NCBI GenBank assembly: GCA_016790285.1
Contig: JAEUPJ010000041.1
Span: 124,001 to 188,000, forward strand
Length of the DNA stretch: 64,000 nucleotides
Direction of reading: 5' to 3'
DNA from: Roseateles sp.
GTDB taxonomy: Bacteria; Pseudomonadota; Gammaproteobacteria; Burkholderiales; Burkholderiaceae_C
Shown here: one piece after another, positions 33,766 to 42,903 of the stretch
Layout: each line of letters starts with the position of its first letter
Position numbering within the stretch: the stretch's first letter is position 1
Program-made: the position numbers and the translations under genes
The notes under the pieces: generated by a model
What the model was told of the DNA's origin: nothing
Seen by the model: the letters and a program-made list of their open reading frames with translations, nothing else
Databases searched by the model: none

Positions 33766-35769
33766 ATGTCCACCCGCACCGTCTTCGGCGCCTGCCCCCA
33801 CGATTGCCCTGACACCTGCGCGCTGCAGGTCACCGTCGAGAACGAACGCGTCATCAAGGTGCAGGGCCGGGCCGAACACCCCAGCACCCATGGCGCGCTG
33901 TGCACCAAGGTCTCGCGCTACGCCGAGCGCACCTACCACGCCGAGCGCGTGCTGCACCCGCTCAAACGCGTCAGCAAGAAGACCGAGGCACCCGCCTTCG
34001 TGCGCGTGAGCTGGGCCGAGGCGCTGGCCGACATTGCGGCACGCCTGAACGCGATTGCCGCGCGCGACCCGCAGCGCATCCAGCCCTACAGCTACGCCGG
34101 CACCATGGGCCTGCTGCAGGGCGAGGCCATGGCTGGCCGGTTGTGGAACGCGCTGGGCGCCGCCCGCCTGGACCGCACCATCTGCGCCTCCGCCGGCGGC
34201 GCGGGCCTGGCGATGACGTACGGCCACAAGCTCGGCATGCACACGCGCCACTTCGCGGGGGCGAAGCTCATCGTCATCTGGGGCAGCAACAGCATCACGT
34301 CCAACCTGCACTTCTGGACCTACGCCAACCAAGCCAAGCGCGAGGGCGCCAAGCTCATCTGCATCGACCCACGCAAGACCGAGACCGCCGACAAGTGCCA
34401 CCAGCACATCGCCGTGCTGCCCGGCACCGACGGCGCGCTCGCCCTGGGCCTGATGCACGAACTCATCCAGCACGACTGGCTGGACCACGACTACATCGCC
34501 CGCCACGTGGATGGCTGGGACGAGCTGCGCGCCAAGGCCCTGGCCTGGCCGCCCGAGCGTGTGGCCGAGGTCTGCGGCATCAGCCCCGACGAGGTGCGTG
34601 GCCTGGCGCGCGATTACGGCACCACGCAGCCCGCGGCCATCCGCATGAACTACGGCCTGCAGCGCGTGCGCGGCGGCGGCAATGCGGTGCGGCTGATCGC
34701 GCTGCTGCCCTGCCTGACCGGCGCCTGGCGCCACGCCAGCGGCGGCGTGCTGCTGTCGGCCTCGGGCTGGTTCGCGCCCTTCAAGAACCCGAACCTGGAG
34801 CGCCCTGACCTGCTCGCGGGGCGCGCGCCGCGCATGGTCAACATGAGCACCATCGGCGACGCGCTGCTGCAGGCCGACCCGCCCATCGAGGCCCTGGTCG
34901 TCTACAACAGCAACCCGGTGGCCGTGGCGCCCGAGTCGCCGAAGGTGGTGAAAGGCTTCCAGCGCGAGGACCTCTTCACCGTGGTGCTCGAGCACTTCAT
35001 GACCGACACGGCGGACCTGGCCGATTACGTGCTGCCCGCCACCACGCAGCTGGAGCACCTGGACGTGCACACCAGCTACGGCCACACCGACGTGCTGATG
35101 AACCAGCCGGCGGTGGCGCCACTGGGCGAAGCCAAGCCCAACACGCAGATCTTCCGCGAGCTGGCCGCCGCGATGGGCCTGACCGACCCCGCCTTCAGCG
35201 ACACCGACGAGCAGCTCGCCGCCCAGGCCTTCACGGCCGACATCGACCTCGGCGTGCTGCGCGAGCAGGGCTGGCAGCCGCTGCCCATCCCCGAGGCGCC
35301 GTTCGCCGACGGCGGCTTTCGCACCGCCAACGGCCGTGCCCAGGCGGCGGGCGCCGACTTCGTGCCGAACTACGAGAGTGTGCTGACCGCACCGGAGCTG
35401 GCCGCGCGCTACCCGCTGGCCATGATCTCGCCGCCGGCGCGCAACTTCCTCAACAGCAGCTTCGTCAACGTGAAGAGCCTGCGCGACATGGAAGGCGAGC
35501 CCCTCATCGAGATGCATGCCGACGACGCCGCCGCGCGAGGCCTGGCCGATGGCGGGCTCGTGGCTGCCTTCAACGACCGGGGCCGGTATGTGGCGCGGCT
35601 CAAGGTCAGCCCGCGGGCGCGGCCGGGCGTGGTCAACGGCCTCGGCGTGTGGTGGCGAAAGCTCGGGGCCCGGGGTACCAACGTCAACGAGGTGACCCAC
35701 CAGCGCCTGACCGACATGGGCGAGGCGCCGGCCTTCTACGACTGCCTGGTGCAGGTCGAAGCCGCTTGA
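33766..35769 (+). CDS. Molybdopterin-dependent oxidoreductase (formate dehydrogenase/NapA-like superfamily)
   Basis: This 667-residue protein belongs to the bis-MGD molybdopterin family. A [4Fe-4S] site is shown by C10, C14, C18 and C46 (CPHDCPDTC and GALCTK). The Mo-ligand position appears to be C140 in TICASAGG, comparable to the Cys of NapA. The C-terminal cofactor-binding beta domain (about 555-660) is present. There is no Tat or Sec signal, so it is cytoplasmic, and there is no electron-transfer subunit gene beside it. The substrate is unknown. It starts after a perfect stem-loop and overlaps the next gene, a lipoprotein peptidase, by four bases, which suggests an operon without an obvious functional link. 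Confidence 0.9.
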   Translation: MSTRTVFGACPHDCPDTCALQVTVENERVIKVQGRAEHPSTHGALCTKVSRYAERTYHAERVLHPLKRVSKKTEAPAFVRVSWAEALADIAARLNAIAARDPQRIQPYSYAGTMGLLQGEAMAGRLWNALGAARLDRTICASAGGAGLAMTYGHKLGMHTRHFAGAKLIVIWGSNSITSNLHFWTYANQAKREGAKLICIDPRKTETADKCHQHIAVLPGTDGALALGLMHELIQHDWLDHDYIARHVDGWDELRAKALAWPPERVAEVCGISPDEVRGLARDYGTTQPAAIRMNYGLQRVRGGGNAVRLIALLPCLTGAWRHASGGVLLSASGWFAPFKNPNLERPDLLAGRAPRMVNMSTIGDALLQADPPIEALVVYNSNPVAVAPESPKVVKGFQREDLFTVVLEHFMTDTADLADYVLPATTQLEHLDVHTSYGHTDVLMNQPAVAPLGEAKPNTQIFRELAAAMGLTDPAFSDTDEQLAAQAFTADIDLGVLREQGWQPLPIPEAPFADGGFRTANGRAQAAGADFVPNYESVLTAPELAARYPLAMISPPARNFLNSSFVNVKSLRDMEGEPLIEMHADDAAARGLADGGLVAAFNDRGRYVARLKVSPRARPGVVNGLGVWWRKLGARGTNVNEVTHQRLTDMGEAPAFYDCLVQVEAA

Positions 35770-36821
35770 ACCCACGCCTGCTGCTGGCGGTGCTGGCGCT
35801 GCTGCTCAGCGGCTGCAGCACGCTCGGCCACTGGAGCCAGGCGGCGGCCGGCCACCTGGGCGTGCTGCGCGCCGCCCGGCCGGTGCCCGAGGTGCTGGCC
35901 GACCCGGCCACGCCGCCGGAGCTGGCCGAGCGCCTGCGGCTGTCGCAGCGCATGCGCGATTTCGCCAGCCAGCAGCTGGCGCTCCCGGAGAACAACAGCT
36001 ACCGGCGCTACGCCGAGCTGGGCCGGCCGGCGGCGGTGTGGAACATCGTCGCGGCGCCGGCCTTCAGCTTGCAGCTCAAGACCTGGTGCTACCCGCTGAT
36101 GGGCTGCGCCGGCTACCAGGGCTGGTTCGACCGCGCCGCGGCCGACGAGCACGCCGCTGAGTTGCGCGCCCAGGGCTGGGAGGTGCAGGTGCAGCCCATC
36201 CCCGCCTACTCCACGCTCGGCTGGAGCCGCTGGCTGGGCGGCGACCCATTGCTCAACACCTTCATCCGCTACCCCGAGGGCGAGCTGGCGGCCATGGTGT
36301 TCCACGAGTTGGCGCACCAGCGCGTGTACGTGAACGACGACACCGGCTTCAACGAGTCCTATGCCGCGGCGGTGGAGCGGCTCGGTGCGCGGCAGTGGCT
36401 GGCGGCCAAGCCCGAGGCGCTCGCGGCGTTCGACGCTGGCCGCGCGCGGCGCGAGCGCTTCCTGGCGCTGGCGCGCGAGGGGCGCTCACGGCTGCTGGCG
36501 GTGTACGCGGGCGCGCCCGAACCCCGCGCGGCGGCCAAGGCGGCCGTGCTGGCCGACCTGCGCGAGCGCGCGCCGCGTGAGGCGCCGGGCTATGAGGCGT
36601 GGTTCGAGCGGGCCAACAACGCGAGCTTTGCCATCCTGTCGGCCTACGACGAACTCGTGCCGGCCTTCGAGCAGTTGTTCGAGCGCGAAGGGCGCGACTG
36701 GGCGCGCTTTCACGCCGCCGTCGAGGCGCTCAAACCTCTGGCACGGGACGATCGCCGTGCTACCTTGCGCGGACAAGGAGGAGCCCATGAGCCTGACCAT
36801 CCGCCGCGCCAAGGCCAGTGA
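35766..36821 (+). CDS. Putative aminopeptidase lipoprotein (PF10023-like)
   Basis: This 351-residue protein begins with a lipoprotein signal, NPRLLLAVLALLLSGCS, with the acylated Cys at residue 17. A zinc-protease signature HELAHQR (HExxH) lies at about 181-187 and a downstream NESYAAAVE segment could supply the third ligand. This fits the putative aminopeptidase family PF10023, whose substrates are unknown. The start is a TTG overlapping the TGA of the oxidoreductase gene (TTGA). It is preferred because the lipoprotein signal begins exactly there. The C-terminus overlaps the following acetyltransferase gene by 35 bases in another frame. Confidence 0.88.
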   Translation: MNPRLLLAVLALLLSGCSTLGHWSQAAAGHLGVLRAARPVPEVLADPATPPELAERLRLSQRMRDFASQQLALPENNSYRRYAELGRPAAVWNIVAAPAFSLQLKTWCYPLMGCAGYQGWFDRAAADEHAAELRAQGWEVQVQPIPAYSTLGWSRWLGGDPLLNTFIRYPEGELAAMVFHELAHQRVYVNDDTGFNESYAAAVERLGARQWLAAKPEALAAFDAGRARRERFLALAREGRSRLLAVYAGAPEPRAAAKAAVLADLRERAPREAPGYEAWFERANNASFAILSAYDELVPAFEQLFEREGRDWARFHAAVEALKPLARDDRRATLRGQGGAHEPDHPPRQGQ

Positions 36822-37317
36822 CGCCGCGGCCATCGCCGAGCAGTTCAGCGACCCCGACGTCTACGGCGGCACCCTGCAGCTGCCCTACCCGAGCGAGGAG
36901 CTCTGGGCCCAGCGCCTGGCCGCCAACAACCCGCCCGCTGCCGGCTCCAACGAGATGGTGCTGGCCGCCGTCATCGACGACCGGGCCGTCGGCCTGGCCG
37001 GGCTGCATCCGGTGGGTCCGTCGGTGCGGCGCCGCCACGCGATGAGCCTGGGCATCACGGTGGCGCAGTCGCACCAGCGCCAGGGTGTCGGGCAGGCGCT
37101 GATGACGGCGCTGCTGGACTATGCCGACAACTGGGCGCAGATCCTGCGCATCGAGCTGACCGTCTACCACGACAACCAGCGCGCCATCCGCCTGTACGAG
37201 CGCCATGGCTTCTTCCCCGAGGGGCGCTTGAAGGCCTACGCACTGCGCAACGGTGCCTTCGAGGACGTGCTGACGATGGCGCGGCTGCATCCGAAGCAGC
37301 CGCTCGTGGGCGCCTGA
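36787..37317 (+). CDS. GNAT-family N-acetyltransferase
   Basis: This 176-residue protein is a single GNAT domain. The acetyl-CoA loop is visible as SHQRQGVGQALMTALLDYAD (about 96-115), followed by IELTVYHDNQRAIRLYERHGF, the usual final motif. It resembles L-amino-acid or L-PhnO/YhhY-type acetyltransferases (MSLGITV strand), but the substrate is unknown. A strong GGAGG site lies before the ATG inside the end of the peptidase gene, so translation is probably independent of the 35-base overlap. It is the last gene of a three-gene plus-strand row and converges with the aldo-keto reductase. Confidence 0.9.
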   Translation: MSLTIRRAKASDAAAIAEQFSDPDVYGGTLQLPYPSEELWAQRLAANNPPAAGSNEMVLAAVIDDRAVGLAGLHPVGPSVRRRHAMSLGITVAQSHQRQGVGQALMTALLDYADNWAQILRIELTVYHDNQRAIRLYERHGFFPEGRLKAYALRNGAFEDVLTMARLHPKQPLVGA

Positions 37318-37330
37318 GCGCCGCGCGCCC

Positions 37331-38293
37331 TCAGGGCAGGGCCTGCCCGCGCGCCGTCACGTAGAGCCGGTACCACTCGTCGCGGCTCAGCGTGAGGCGC
37401 GTCGCGTCGCCGCAGGCGCGGATGCGCGCCGGGTTGCCGGTGCCGATGACGGGCTGGATGCCGGCCGGGTGGCGCAGCAGCCAGGCCAGCAGCACGGCGT
37501 TGGCGGTGGTGCGGTGGGTTTCGGCGATCTCGTGCACGGCCTGCGCCGCGGGTGAGGCTGCCGGGTCGTTGAAGCGGCCCTGCGCCAGCGACCCCCAGGC
37601 CTGCAGTTGCACGCCGTGCTGCTGCGCGTACTCCAGCGTGCCGGCCCAGGCGATGCCGCCGGGGCGCGAGGCCGCCTGCGGGTCGTTGAAGGTGGTGCCT
37701 ACGTCGATGGCGTCGAGCTTGGCCAGGCTGATTTCCAACTGGTTGGCGACCAGCGGCTCGCCGAGCGCTGTCTGCAGCCAGCGCATCTGCCCGGCGTGCA
37801 TGTTGGACACGCCCAGGTGGCCGACCTTGCCCGCTGCCTTCAGGCGCCCGAAAGCGTGCGCGACCTCCGCCGGCTCCATCAGCGCGTCGGGGCGGTGCAG
37901 CAGCAGGATGTCCAGCCGCTCCACGCCCAGGCGCTGCAGGCTGGCTTCGACGCTGGCCTCGATGTAGGCGGCGCTCAGGTCGTAGCGGCCGACGTGGTGT
38001 TCGTCGGCGAAGCGGATGCCGCACTTGCTTTGCAGCCGCAGCCGCTGGCGCAGCGCCGGGTTGCGGCGCAGCACCTCGCCGAACACCGCCTCGGCCTTGC
38101 CGCGGCGGTAGATGTCGGCGTGGTCGAAGAGGGTGATGCCGATGTCCAGCGCGGCCTCGATGGCGGCGTGGGCCTGGGCGATGTCGGCCTCCGAGAGCGG
38201 GCCGCCGGCCCAGTCGCCGCCAAGCGCCATGCAGCCGTAGACGAGCGGGCTGGCGTCGGTGAAGTGGGTGTGCAGGGGCAGGGCAGCGGGCAT
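37331..38293 (-). CDS. Aldo-keto reductase
   Basis: This 320-residue enzyme is a TIM-barrel aldo-keto reductase of the YdhF type. The NADPH and catalytic features are visible: FDHADIYRRGKAEAVFGEVL with the catalytic Asp and Tyr, the lysine in LQSKCGIR, and the histidine in LLLHRPD. The late segment PVIGTGNPARIRA binds cofactor phosphate. It reduces carbonyl compounds in the cytoplasm, but the true substrate is unknown. Its ATG lies two bases past the stop of the upstream Sel1 gene, so the two are likely cotranscribed. The long open frame upstream of the ATG is a shadow. Confidence 0.93.
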   Translation of the reverse strand: MPAALPLHTHFTDASPLVYGCMALGGDWAGGPLSEADIAQAHAAIEAALDIGITLFDHADIYRRGKAEAVFGEVLRRNPALRQRLRLQSKCGIRFADEHHVGRYDLSAAYIEASVEASLQRLGVERLDILLLHRPDALMEPAEVAHAFGRLKAAGKVGHLGVSNMHAGQMRWLQTALGEPLVANQLEISLAKLDAIDVGTTFNDPQAASRPGGIAWAGTLEYAQQHGVQLQAWGSLAQGRFNDPAASPAAQAVHEIAETHRTTANAVLLAWLLRHPAGIQPVIGTGNPARIRACGDATRLTLSRDEWYRLYVTARGQALP

Positions 38294-38295
38294 GG

Positions 38296-39066
38296 TCAGG
38301 CGATGGAGGTGGGGCCGGAGTCGTGGGCGAAGTTGCGCGAGGAGCGCCCCTCGAAGAGGGCGGCGAGCAGCGCCGTGAGGGCCGCGCCGCAGGCGGCGAT
38401 GCGGCCGAAGCGGGCCATCACCCGGTGGCGGCGCTGGCGGTGCAGCATGGCCTGCCGTTCGGGCTGGTGGCGGAGTTCGAGCGTGCGGGCGATGTCCTGC
38501 TGGCGCTCGGCGATGACGCGCAGCAGCTCGCTGCCGTCTTCCAGCCGCCGGGCGAGGTCGCGCACGGCGCCGATCTCGCGCTCGCGGATGCGCAGGCCCG
38601 GCGCCTTCAGCGGGCTGCCGAGCGCGCGTGCACGCAGGAACAGGGCCTTGGCGGCGAGGCGGTCGGGCTGGCAGCCCCAGCCGGCTTCCAGGCAGGCGGC
38701 GAGGTTGAAGGTGGCGTCCGCATGGCCACGTGCGGCGGCGGCCTGGTAGAGGGCGACGCCGCGGGCGGCATCGGGCTCGCCGCCCCAGCCCGAGACCAGG
38801 GCGCGGCCAAGGTGGAACTGCGCCAGCAGGCTGCCCCGCGCCGTGGCCGCCTCCAGCGCCACGCGGGCGCTCACGACGTCGCGCGGCAGGCCCAGGCCTT
38901 CGAGCTGGCAGAAGGCGAGCAGCGCCTGGGCCTCCAGGTCGCCGGCGTCGGCGGCCAGCGTGAACCAGTAGACGGCCTGCTCGTGGTCGGGGTCGGGGGC
39001 GTTGAAGTGCAGCAGCCCCTGGCTGAGCGGGTCGGCGCGCTGCGGATCGGTGTCGTCGGGGCCCAT
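38296..39066 (-). CDS. Sel1-repeat protein with C-terminal membrane segment
   Basis: This 256-residue protein has Sel1/TPR-like repeats over about residues 20-150 (for example AVYWFTLAADAGDLEAQALL and GVALYQAAAARGHADATFNLA). A charged helical stretch (about 165-215) and one hydrophobic segment near the C-terminus (about 222-239) follow. With no signal peptide, the repeats probably face the cytoplasm and the protein is tail-anchored. Sel1 repeats mediate protein contacts; a partner is not evident. GAGGGAGA precedes the ATG. It is divergent from the PHA-system gene and coupled to an aldo-keto reductase. Confidence 0.8.
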   Translation of the reverse strand: MGPDDTDPQRADPLSQGLLHFNAPDPDHEQAVYWFTLAADAGDLEAQALLAFCQLEGLGLPRDVVSARVALEAATARGSLLAQFHLGRALVSGWGGEPDAARGVALYQAAAARGHADATFNLAACLEAGWGCQPDRLAAKALFLRARALGSPLKAPGLRIREREIGAVRDLARRLEDGSELLRVIAERQQDIARTLELRHQPERQAMLHRQRRHRVMARFGRIAACGAALTALLAALFEGRSSRNFAHDSGPTSIA

Positions 39067-39194
39067 GCTGTCTCCCTCGCGTGGGCTCGGCGGCCCGCCT
39101 TTCTGGCGCCGAAGTATGCGTGCAAATGGGCCGGCCCGGGTGCCGGGGGGCGGCCGGCGTTAGAGTGCGCGGCACACCACAAGGAGGGCCGCCG

Positions 39195-39521
39195 ATGGCC
39201 GAGATCCGCATTCACCGAGAACACGCCCTGGGCCTGAAGAAGGCGCGCGAGATCGCCTGGAAATGGGCCGAGCAGGTCGAAGAGAAGTTCGACATGGACT
39301 GCACCGTCATCGAGGGCGACGACGGCGACACCGTCGAGTTCACACGCTCCGGCGTCAAGGGCGAGCTGACCGTGGCCGCCGACCACTTCGAGCTCGTGGC
39401 CCAGCTCGGCTTCCTGCTCGGCGCCTTCAAGGGCACGATCGAGGCCGAGATCCAGAAGGAGCTCGACACGCTGCTGGCCGACAGCAAGAAGAAGGCACCG
39501 GCCAAGAAGAAGGCCGGCTGA
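39195..39521 (+). CDS. Polyhydroxyalkanoic acid system family protein
   Basis: This 108-residue basic-tailed protein matches the PHA_gran_rgn family. It shows IHREHALGLKKAREIAWKWA at about 5-24, the CTVIEGDDGDTVEFTRSGVKG region, and a C-terminal lysine/alanine tail (SKKKAPAKKKAG) like those of PhaF-type DNA- or granule-binding proteins. It is thought to act at storage granules or the nucleoid. A strong AAGGAGG lies before the ATG. It sits near acyl-CoA-binding and wax-ester-synthase-like genes, which suggests a storage-lipid theme. The 226 bases that follow hold no supported gene, only a short GGCCTC/GAGGCC hairpin near 39543. Confidence 0.88.
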   Translation: MAEIRIHREHALGLKKAREIAWKWAEQVEEKFDMDCTVIEGDDGDTVEFTRSGVKGELTVAADHFELVAQLGFLLGAFKGTIEAEIQKELDTLLADSKKKAPAKKKAG

Positions 39522-39747
39522 CCTTCCTCCTGCAAATACAAGCGGCCTCACGACGAGGCCGGCCGGCGGGCGATGTGCTTGGCGGCCACGCCGGCAAGCA
39601 TCGCCGTCCCATTGGGGGCTGAGGCCGGACACGTGGCGCCCGGTGGGCGGCGCGTGCCTGCCGAAGGGCTGCGGCACTGCCGCAGCGCGGTCTGCAAGAC
39701 CGGCTGGGCTGGCCGCGTTCAGCAGGCCAGACCAGCCGAGGGGCACA

Positions 39748-39999
39748 TCACTTCAGTGATTCGATGAGATCGACGTACTGCTGCATCGCCTCGTCTTGCG
39801 ACGTGCCCTTGAGCTCGTTCCAGGCGTCCCACTTGGCGCGGCCGACCATGTCGGTGAAGCCGGGGCGCTTGCCGTCCACGTCGCCGCTGCTGCCTTGCTT
39901 GTACAGAGCGTAGATCTTGAGCAGCGTCATGTTGTCCGGGCGCTCAGGCAGGTTCTTGGAGTCGGCGACGGCGGCTTCGAATTGGTCTTTCAGGCTCAC
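39748..39999 (-). CDS. Acyl-CoA-binding protein (ACBP)
   Basis: This 83-residue protein covers the whole four-helix ACBP domain. The conserved segments LLKIYALYKQGSSGDVDGKR (about 26-45) and AKWDAWNELKGTSQDEAMQQ (about 54-73) include the acyl-CoA-binding Tyr and Lys residues. It carries long-chain acyl-CoA in the cytoplasm. The start is GTG with a GGAGA site six bases upstream. It diverges from a WS/DGAT acyltransferase across 99 bases, an apt neighbour because that enzyme uses acyl-CoA. Bacterial ACBPs are uncommon but well known in this order. Confidence 0.95.
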   Translation of the reverse strand: MSLKDQFEAAVADSKNLPERPDNMTLLKIYALYKQGSSGDVDGKRPGFTDMVGRAKWDAWNELKGTSQDEAMQQYVDLIESLK

Positions 40000-40098
40000 G
40001 GGGTTCTCCAGGCTGATCAGGGGCGTCGATTCTCATGACAATCGGTCGACGGGCCCGTTGAGTTTAGGCCCGCCCAACAACGATTCCGAGGAGACGCA

Positions 40099-41544
40099 GT
40101 GGCCCAGTTGAGCGAACGCATGTCCAAGGTGGACACCGCCTGGCTGCGCATGGACACCGAGGCCAACCTGATGATGATCGTCGGGGTCTGGTCCATCCGC
40201 CCTGGCATCACGCTGGCCGCCTTGCGCGAGCGCGTGGCCGAGCGGCTGCTGCAGTACCCGCGCTTTCGGCAGAAGGTCGAGGAGGACGCGCTGCTCGGCG
40301 CGCAGTGGGTGCTCGACAAGGACTTCGACATCGCCCGCCACGTCATCGCCGAGGTGCCCCTGCCGCTGCGCGGCCAGAGCCGCGACGCCGTGCTGCGCGA
40401 GCGCGTGGGCGAGCTGTGCTCGCAGCCGCTGGACCCGGCGCACCCGCTGTGGCAGTTCCAGCTCATCGAGGACATGGGCGACGGCAGCAGCGCGCTGATC
40501 GCCCGCATCCACCACTGCATCGCCGACGGCATCGCACTCATCGCCGTGATGCTCTCCATCACCGACGGCGGCAAGGCGCCACCGCAGCGCAAGGCGCGCG
40601 CGCCCGAGGCTCATGAGCATCACGAGGCGGACTGGCTGCTCGACGCCTTCCTGCGCCCCATGACCAACATGACCGTCAAGGCCATCGGCATGACGGGCAA
40701 AGGCATGGCCAAGGGTGTGGACCTGGCCCTGCACGGCAGCACGCCCATGGACTCTTCGCTGGAGATGGCGCGCATGGGCTACCAGGCGGTGTCCGACGTC
40801 GCTGCCTTTGCGCTGATGCCGGACGACTCGCACACGCGCCTGAAGGGCAAGCCCGGCGTGGGCAAGACGGTGGCCTGGGACGACAGCCTGTCGCTGGACG
40901 AGGTCAAGGCCGTGGGCAAGGCGCTGGGTGCGTCCATCAACGACGTGCTGCTGTCCTGCGCCGCGGGCGCCATCGGCAAGTACCTGGCCGACAAGGGCGA
41001 GGACCCGGCGGGCAAGGAGATCCGCGCGATGGTGCCCGTGAACCTGCGCCCGCTGGAACATGCGTGGCAGCTGGGCAACCGCTTCGGCCTCGTGCCGCTG
41101 GTGCTGCCCATCGGCATTGCCAACCCGGTGGAGCGGCTGTTCGCGGTGCGGGCGCGCATGAGCGAGTTGAAGGGCAGCTTCCAGCCGGTGATGGCCTTCG
41201 GGCTGCTGTCGGTGGCGGGGCTGCTGATCAAGCCCGTGCAGCACGCGATGCTCAACGTCTTCGCCAAGAAGGCCACCGCCGTCATGACCAACGTGCCCGG
41301 CCCGGCCGAGGCGCTGAAGTTCTGCGGCTCGACGGTCGAGAAGGTGATGTTCTGGGTGCCGCAGTCCGGCGACATCGGCATGGGCGTGAGCATCCTGACC
41401 TATGCCGGGCGTGTGCAGTTCGGCCTCATCACCGACACCGGCCTGTGCCCCGACCCCGAGGCCATCATTGCCAACTTCGGGCCGGAGTTCGAGAAGCTGC
41501 TGCTGCTGTCGCTGATGCTGCCGTGGGGAGCGGACGGCGCCTGA
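40099..41544 (+). CDS. WS/DGAT-type wax ester synthase / diacylglycerol acyltransferase
   Basis: This 481-residue acyltransferase has the catalytic motif HHCIADG (138-144) in the form HHxxxDG. The family's N-terminal acyl-CoA domain (start LSERMSKVDTAWLRMDTEAN) and C-terminal domain (NDVLLSCAAGAIGKYL and the PGP-containing AVMTNVPGPAE) are complete. Such enzymes esterify acyl-CoA to fatty alcohols or diacylglycerol to make storage lipid. GTG start with a GAGGAGA site upstream. The divergent ACBP gene suggests joint control. Whether wax esters or triacylglycerols are made cannot be told from the sequence. Confidence 0.93.
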   Translation: MAQLSERMSKVDTAWLRMDTEANLMMIVGVWSIRPGITLAALRERVAERLLQYPRFRQKVEEDALLGAQWVLDKDFDIARHVIAEVPLPLRGQSRDAVLRERVGELCSQPLDPAHPLWQFQLIEDMGDGSSALIARIHHCIADGIALIAVMLSITDGGKAPPQRKARAPEAHEHHEADWLLDAFLRPMTNMTVKAIGMTGKGMAKGVDLALHGSTPMDSSLEMARMGYQAVSDVAAFALMPDDSHTRLKGKPGVGKTVAWDDSLSLDEVKAVGKALGASINDVLLSCAAGAIGKYLADKGEDPAGKEIRAMVPVNLRPLEHAWQLGNRFGLVPLVLPIGIANPVERLFAVRARMSELKGSFQPVMAFGLLSVAGLLIKPVQHAMLNVFAKKATAVMTNVPGPAEALKFCGSTVEKVMFWVPQSGDIGMGVSILTYAGRVQFGLITDTGLCPDPEAIIANFGPEFEKLLLLSLMLPWGADGA

Positions 41545-41977
41545 GCGTGGCGCAGCGGCGGGCCCATCAGTGCCGCCGTGGGGCGGGTGGGGCGCTGGTG
41601 CGATCGCCCCTTGCCTGGGGCGCGGTGACGCGCGGGCGAGTGGCGCGTGAAGGCTGAGCGAGCTGGCCCGAGCGGGCGGCAATCGAGCCGCCAGCGCTCC
41701 CACATCAGCGCCTTCTGCCGAGCCGAGTCGTCGATGCGCGGTCGCTGCCTCAAGTTCAACACGCCTTCGGCCGCGGCGGCCTCCGTTGCCCGTTGCCTAT
41801 CAGCCCGGCGACCGCCGATGCCTGTCGTCGCCAACGTTTGACCAGGCGCAAACGAGCGCGGCGCCGGTTAATGCCCTCCTAAGGCAGCCACACCAGAATG
41901 GGTTCACGGCAGGCGGCCACGGTGCTGCGGCCGCCTTGCACCTGTCGTCGGTTCATCGTCGCAACAGGAGACCGCCC
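41545..41977. other. 433-base gap without a supported gene
   Basis: Several short open frames occur on both strands, but none has a ribosome site or recognisable product. No clear terminator follows the acyltransferase stop. The right end must hold the promoter of the PepSY-flavin operon; I see no convincing -35/-10 pair. I recognise nothing else. Confidence 0.5.
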
Positions 41978-42403
41978 ATGAGACATCCCGGCTTGTCGCG
42001 CCATGGCCTGGTGGTGCTGGCCCTTGGCCTGATCGCGCTCCCCGCGCGGGCCGGCGAAGACTGCGATGCGCCGCTGAGCCGCTGGCAGACGCGCGAGGCG
42101 GTTCGGCAGATGGCGTCGGCCCAGGGCTGGCAGATCCAGCGGCTGAAGATCGACGACGGCTGCTACGAGATCCGTGGCACCGACGCGCAAGGCCGGCATT
42201 TCAAGGCCAAGCTCGACCCGGAAACGCTGAAGGTGCTGAAGCTCAAGCAAGACGAGCACCGGCGCGCCCGGCCCCATGACCGGCAGGGCGGACAGGGCGC
42301 AGAGGCGGCCCGACAGCCGCCGCCGCCGCCCGGCGCGGCGTCGGCGCCCACCACCCCGCCCACCACCCCGCCCGAGCCCAGGCCGCGCGGCCAGATCGAC
42401 TGA
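41978..42403 (+). CDS. Periplasmic PepSY-domain protein
   Basis: This 141-residue protein has a signal peptide (about 1-26, ending ARAG). A single PepSY domain (about 33-90, with AVRQMASAQGWQIQRLKIDD and FKAKLDPETLKVLKL) and a proline-rich, disordered tail (about 105-141) follow. A cysteine pair (C29 and C57, approximate) may form a disulfide. An AGGAG site precedes the ATG. It is the first gene of a four-gene row with a DUF2271 protein, a PepSY-flavodoxin reductase and an ApbE-like transferase, a set associated with electron transfer across the inner membrane. Its role there is unproven. Confidence 0.85.
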   Translation: MRHPGLSRHGLVVLALGLIALPARAGEDCDAPLSRWQTREAVRQMASAQGWQIQRLKIDDGCYEIRGTDAQGRHFKAKLDPETLKVLKLKQDEHRRARPHDRQGGQGAEAARQPPPPPGAASAPTTPPTTPPEPRPRGQID

Positions 42404-42424
42404 CCCCTTTCCCCAGGAGCAACC

Positions 42425-42901
42425 GTGCACAAACCTCTGATGACTGTCGTGGCCAGCGCCTGCGCGCTCGCGCTGCCTGCCGTGGCGTACGGCCGCACCC
42501 TCACGCTGACCGCGCAGCTCAAGAACTACGGCGGCGACGGCGCCTACCTCGCGGCCTACCTGACCGATGCCAAGGGCGCCTATGTGCGCACGCTGTGGGT
42601 GGCCGGCGGCAAGGCCAAGTACTACAAGCATCTGTCCGACTGGCACCGCCTGTCCGCCGCGGACGGCAAGCGCCTGGACGGCGTCACCGGTGCCAGCGTC
42701 GGCGCCGGGCGCACGCTCCAGGTCACCGCCGAACTGGCGGATGCCCTGATCGATGCCGGCTACGAGATCCGCCTCGACGCCGCTGCGGAAGACATGCGAG
42801 ACAGCCCGTCGGAGGTGCGTATGCCGCTGTCCAGCCAGAACGCCGGCAAGCCGCAGGCGGGCAGGCAGTACATCCAGGCTGTGAGTTTCCAGCTCAAGTA
42901 G
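42425..42901 (+). CDS. DUF2271 periplasmic protein with candidate flavinylation motif
   Basis: This 158-residue protein has a signal peptide (about 1-23) and a DUF2271 domain over the rest. A segment LDGVTGASVG (84-93) fits the ApbE flavinylation pattern Dxx(S/T)GA(S/T), in which FMN is attached to the last Thr or Ser, here S91. An ApbE-like transferase is encoded two genes downstream, and DUF2271 proteins have been linked to flavinylation-based extracytoplasmic electron transfer. GTG start with AGGAG upstream. The inferred role is a periplasmic flavin carrier that receives electrons from the membrane reductase encoded next. Confidence 0.85.
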   Translation: MHKPLMTVVASACALALPAVAYGRTLTLTAQLKNYGGDGAYLAAYLTDAKGAYVRTLWVAGGKAKYYKHLSDWHRLSAADGKRLDGVTGASVGAGRTLQVTAELADALIDAGYEIRLDAAAEDMRDSPSEVRMPLSSQNAGKPQAGRQYIQAVSFQLK

Positions 42902-42903
42902 GC

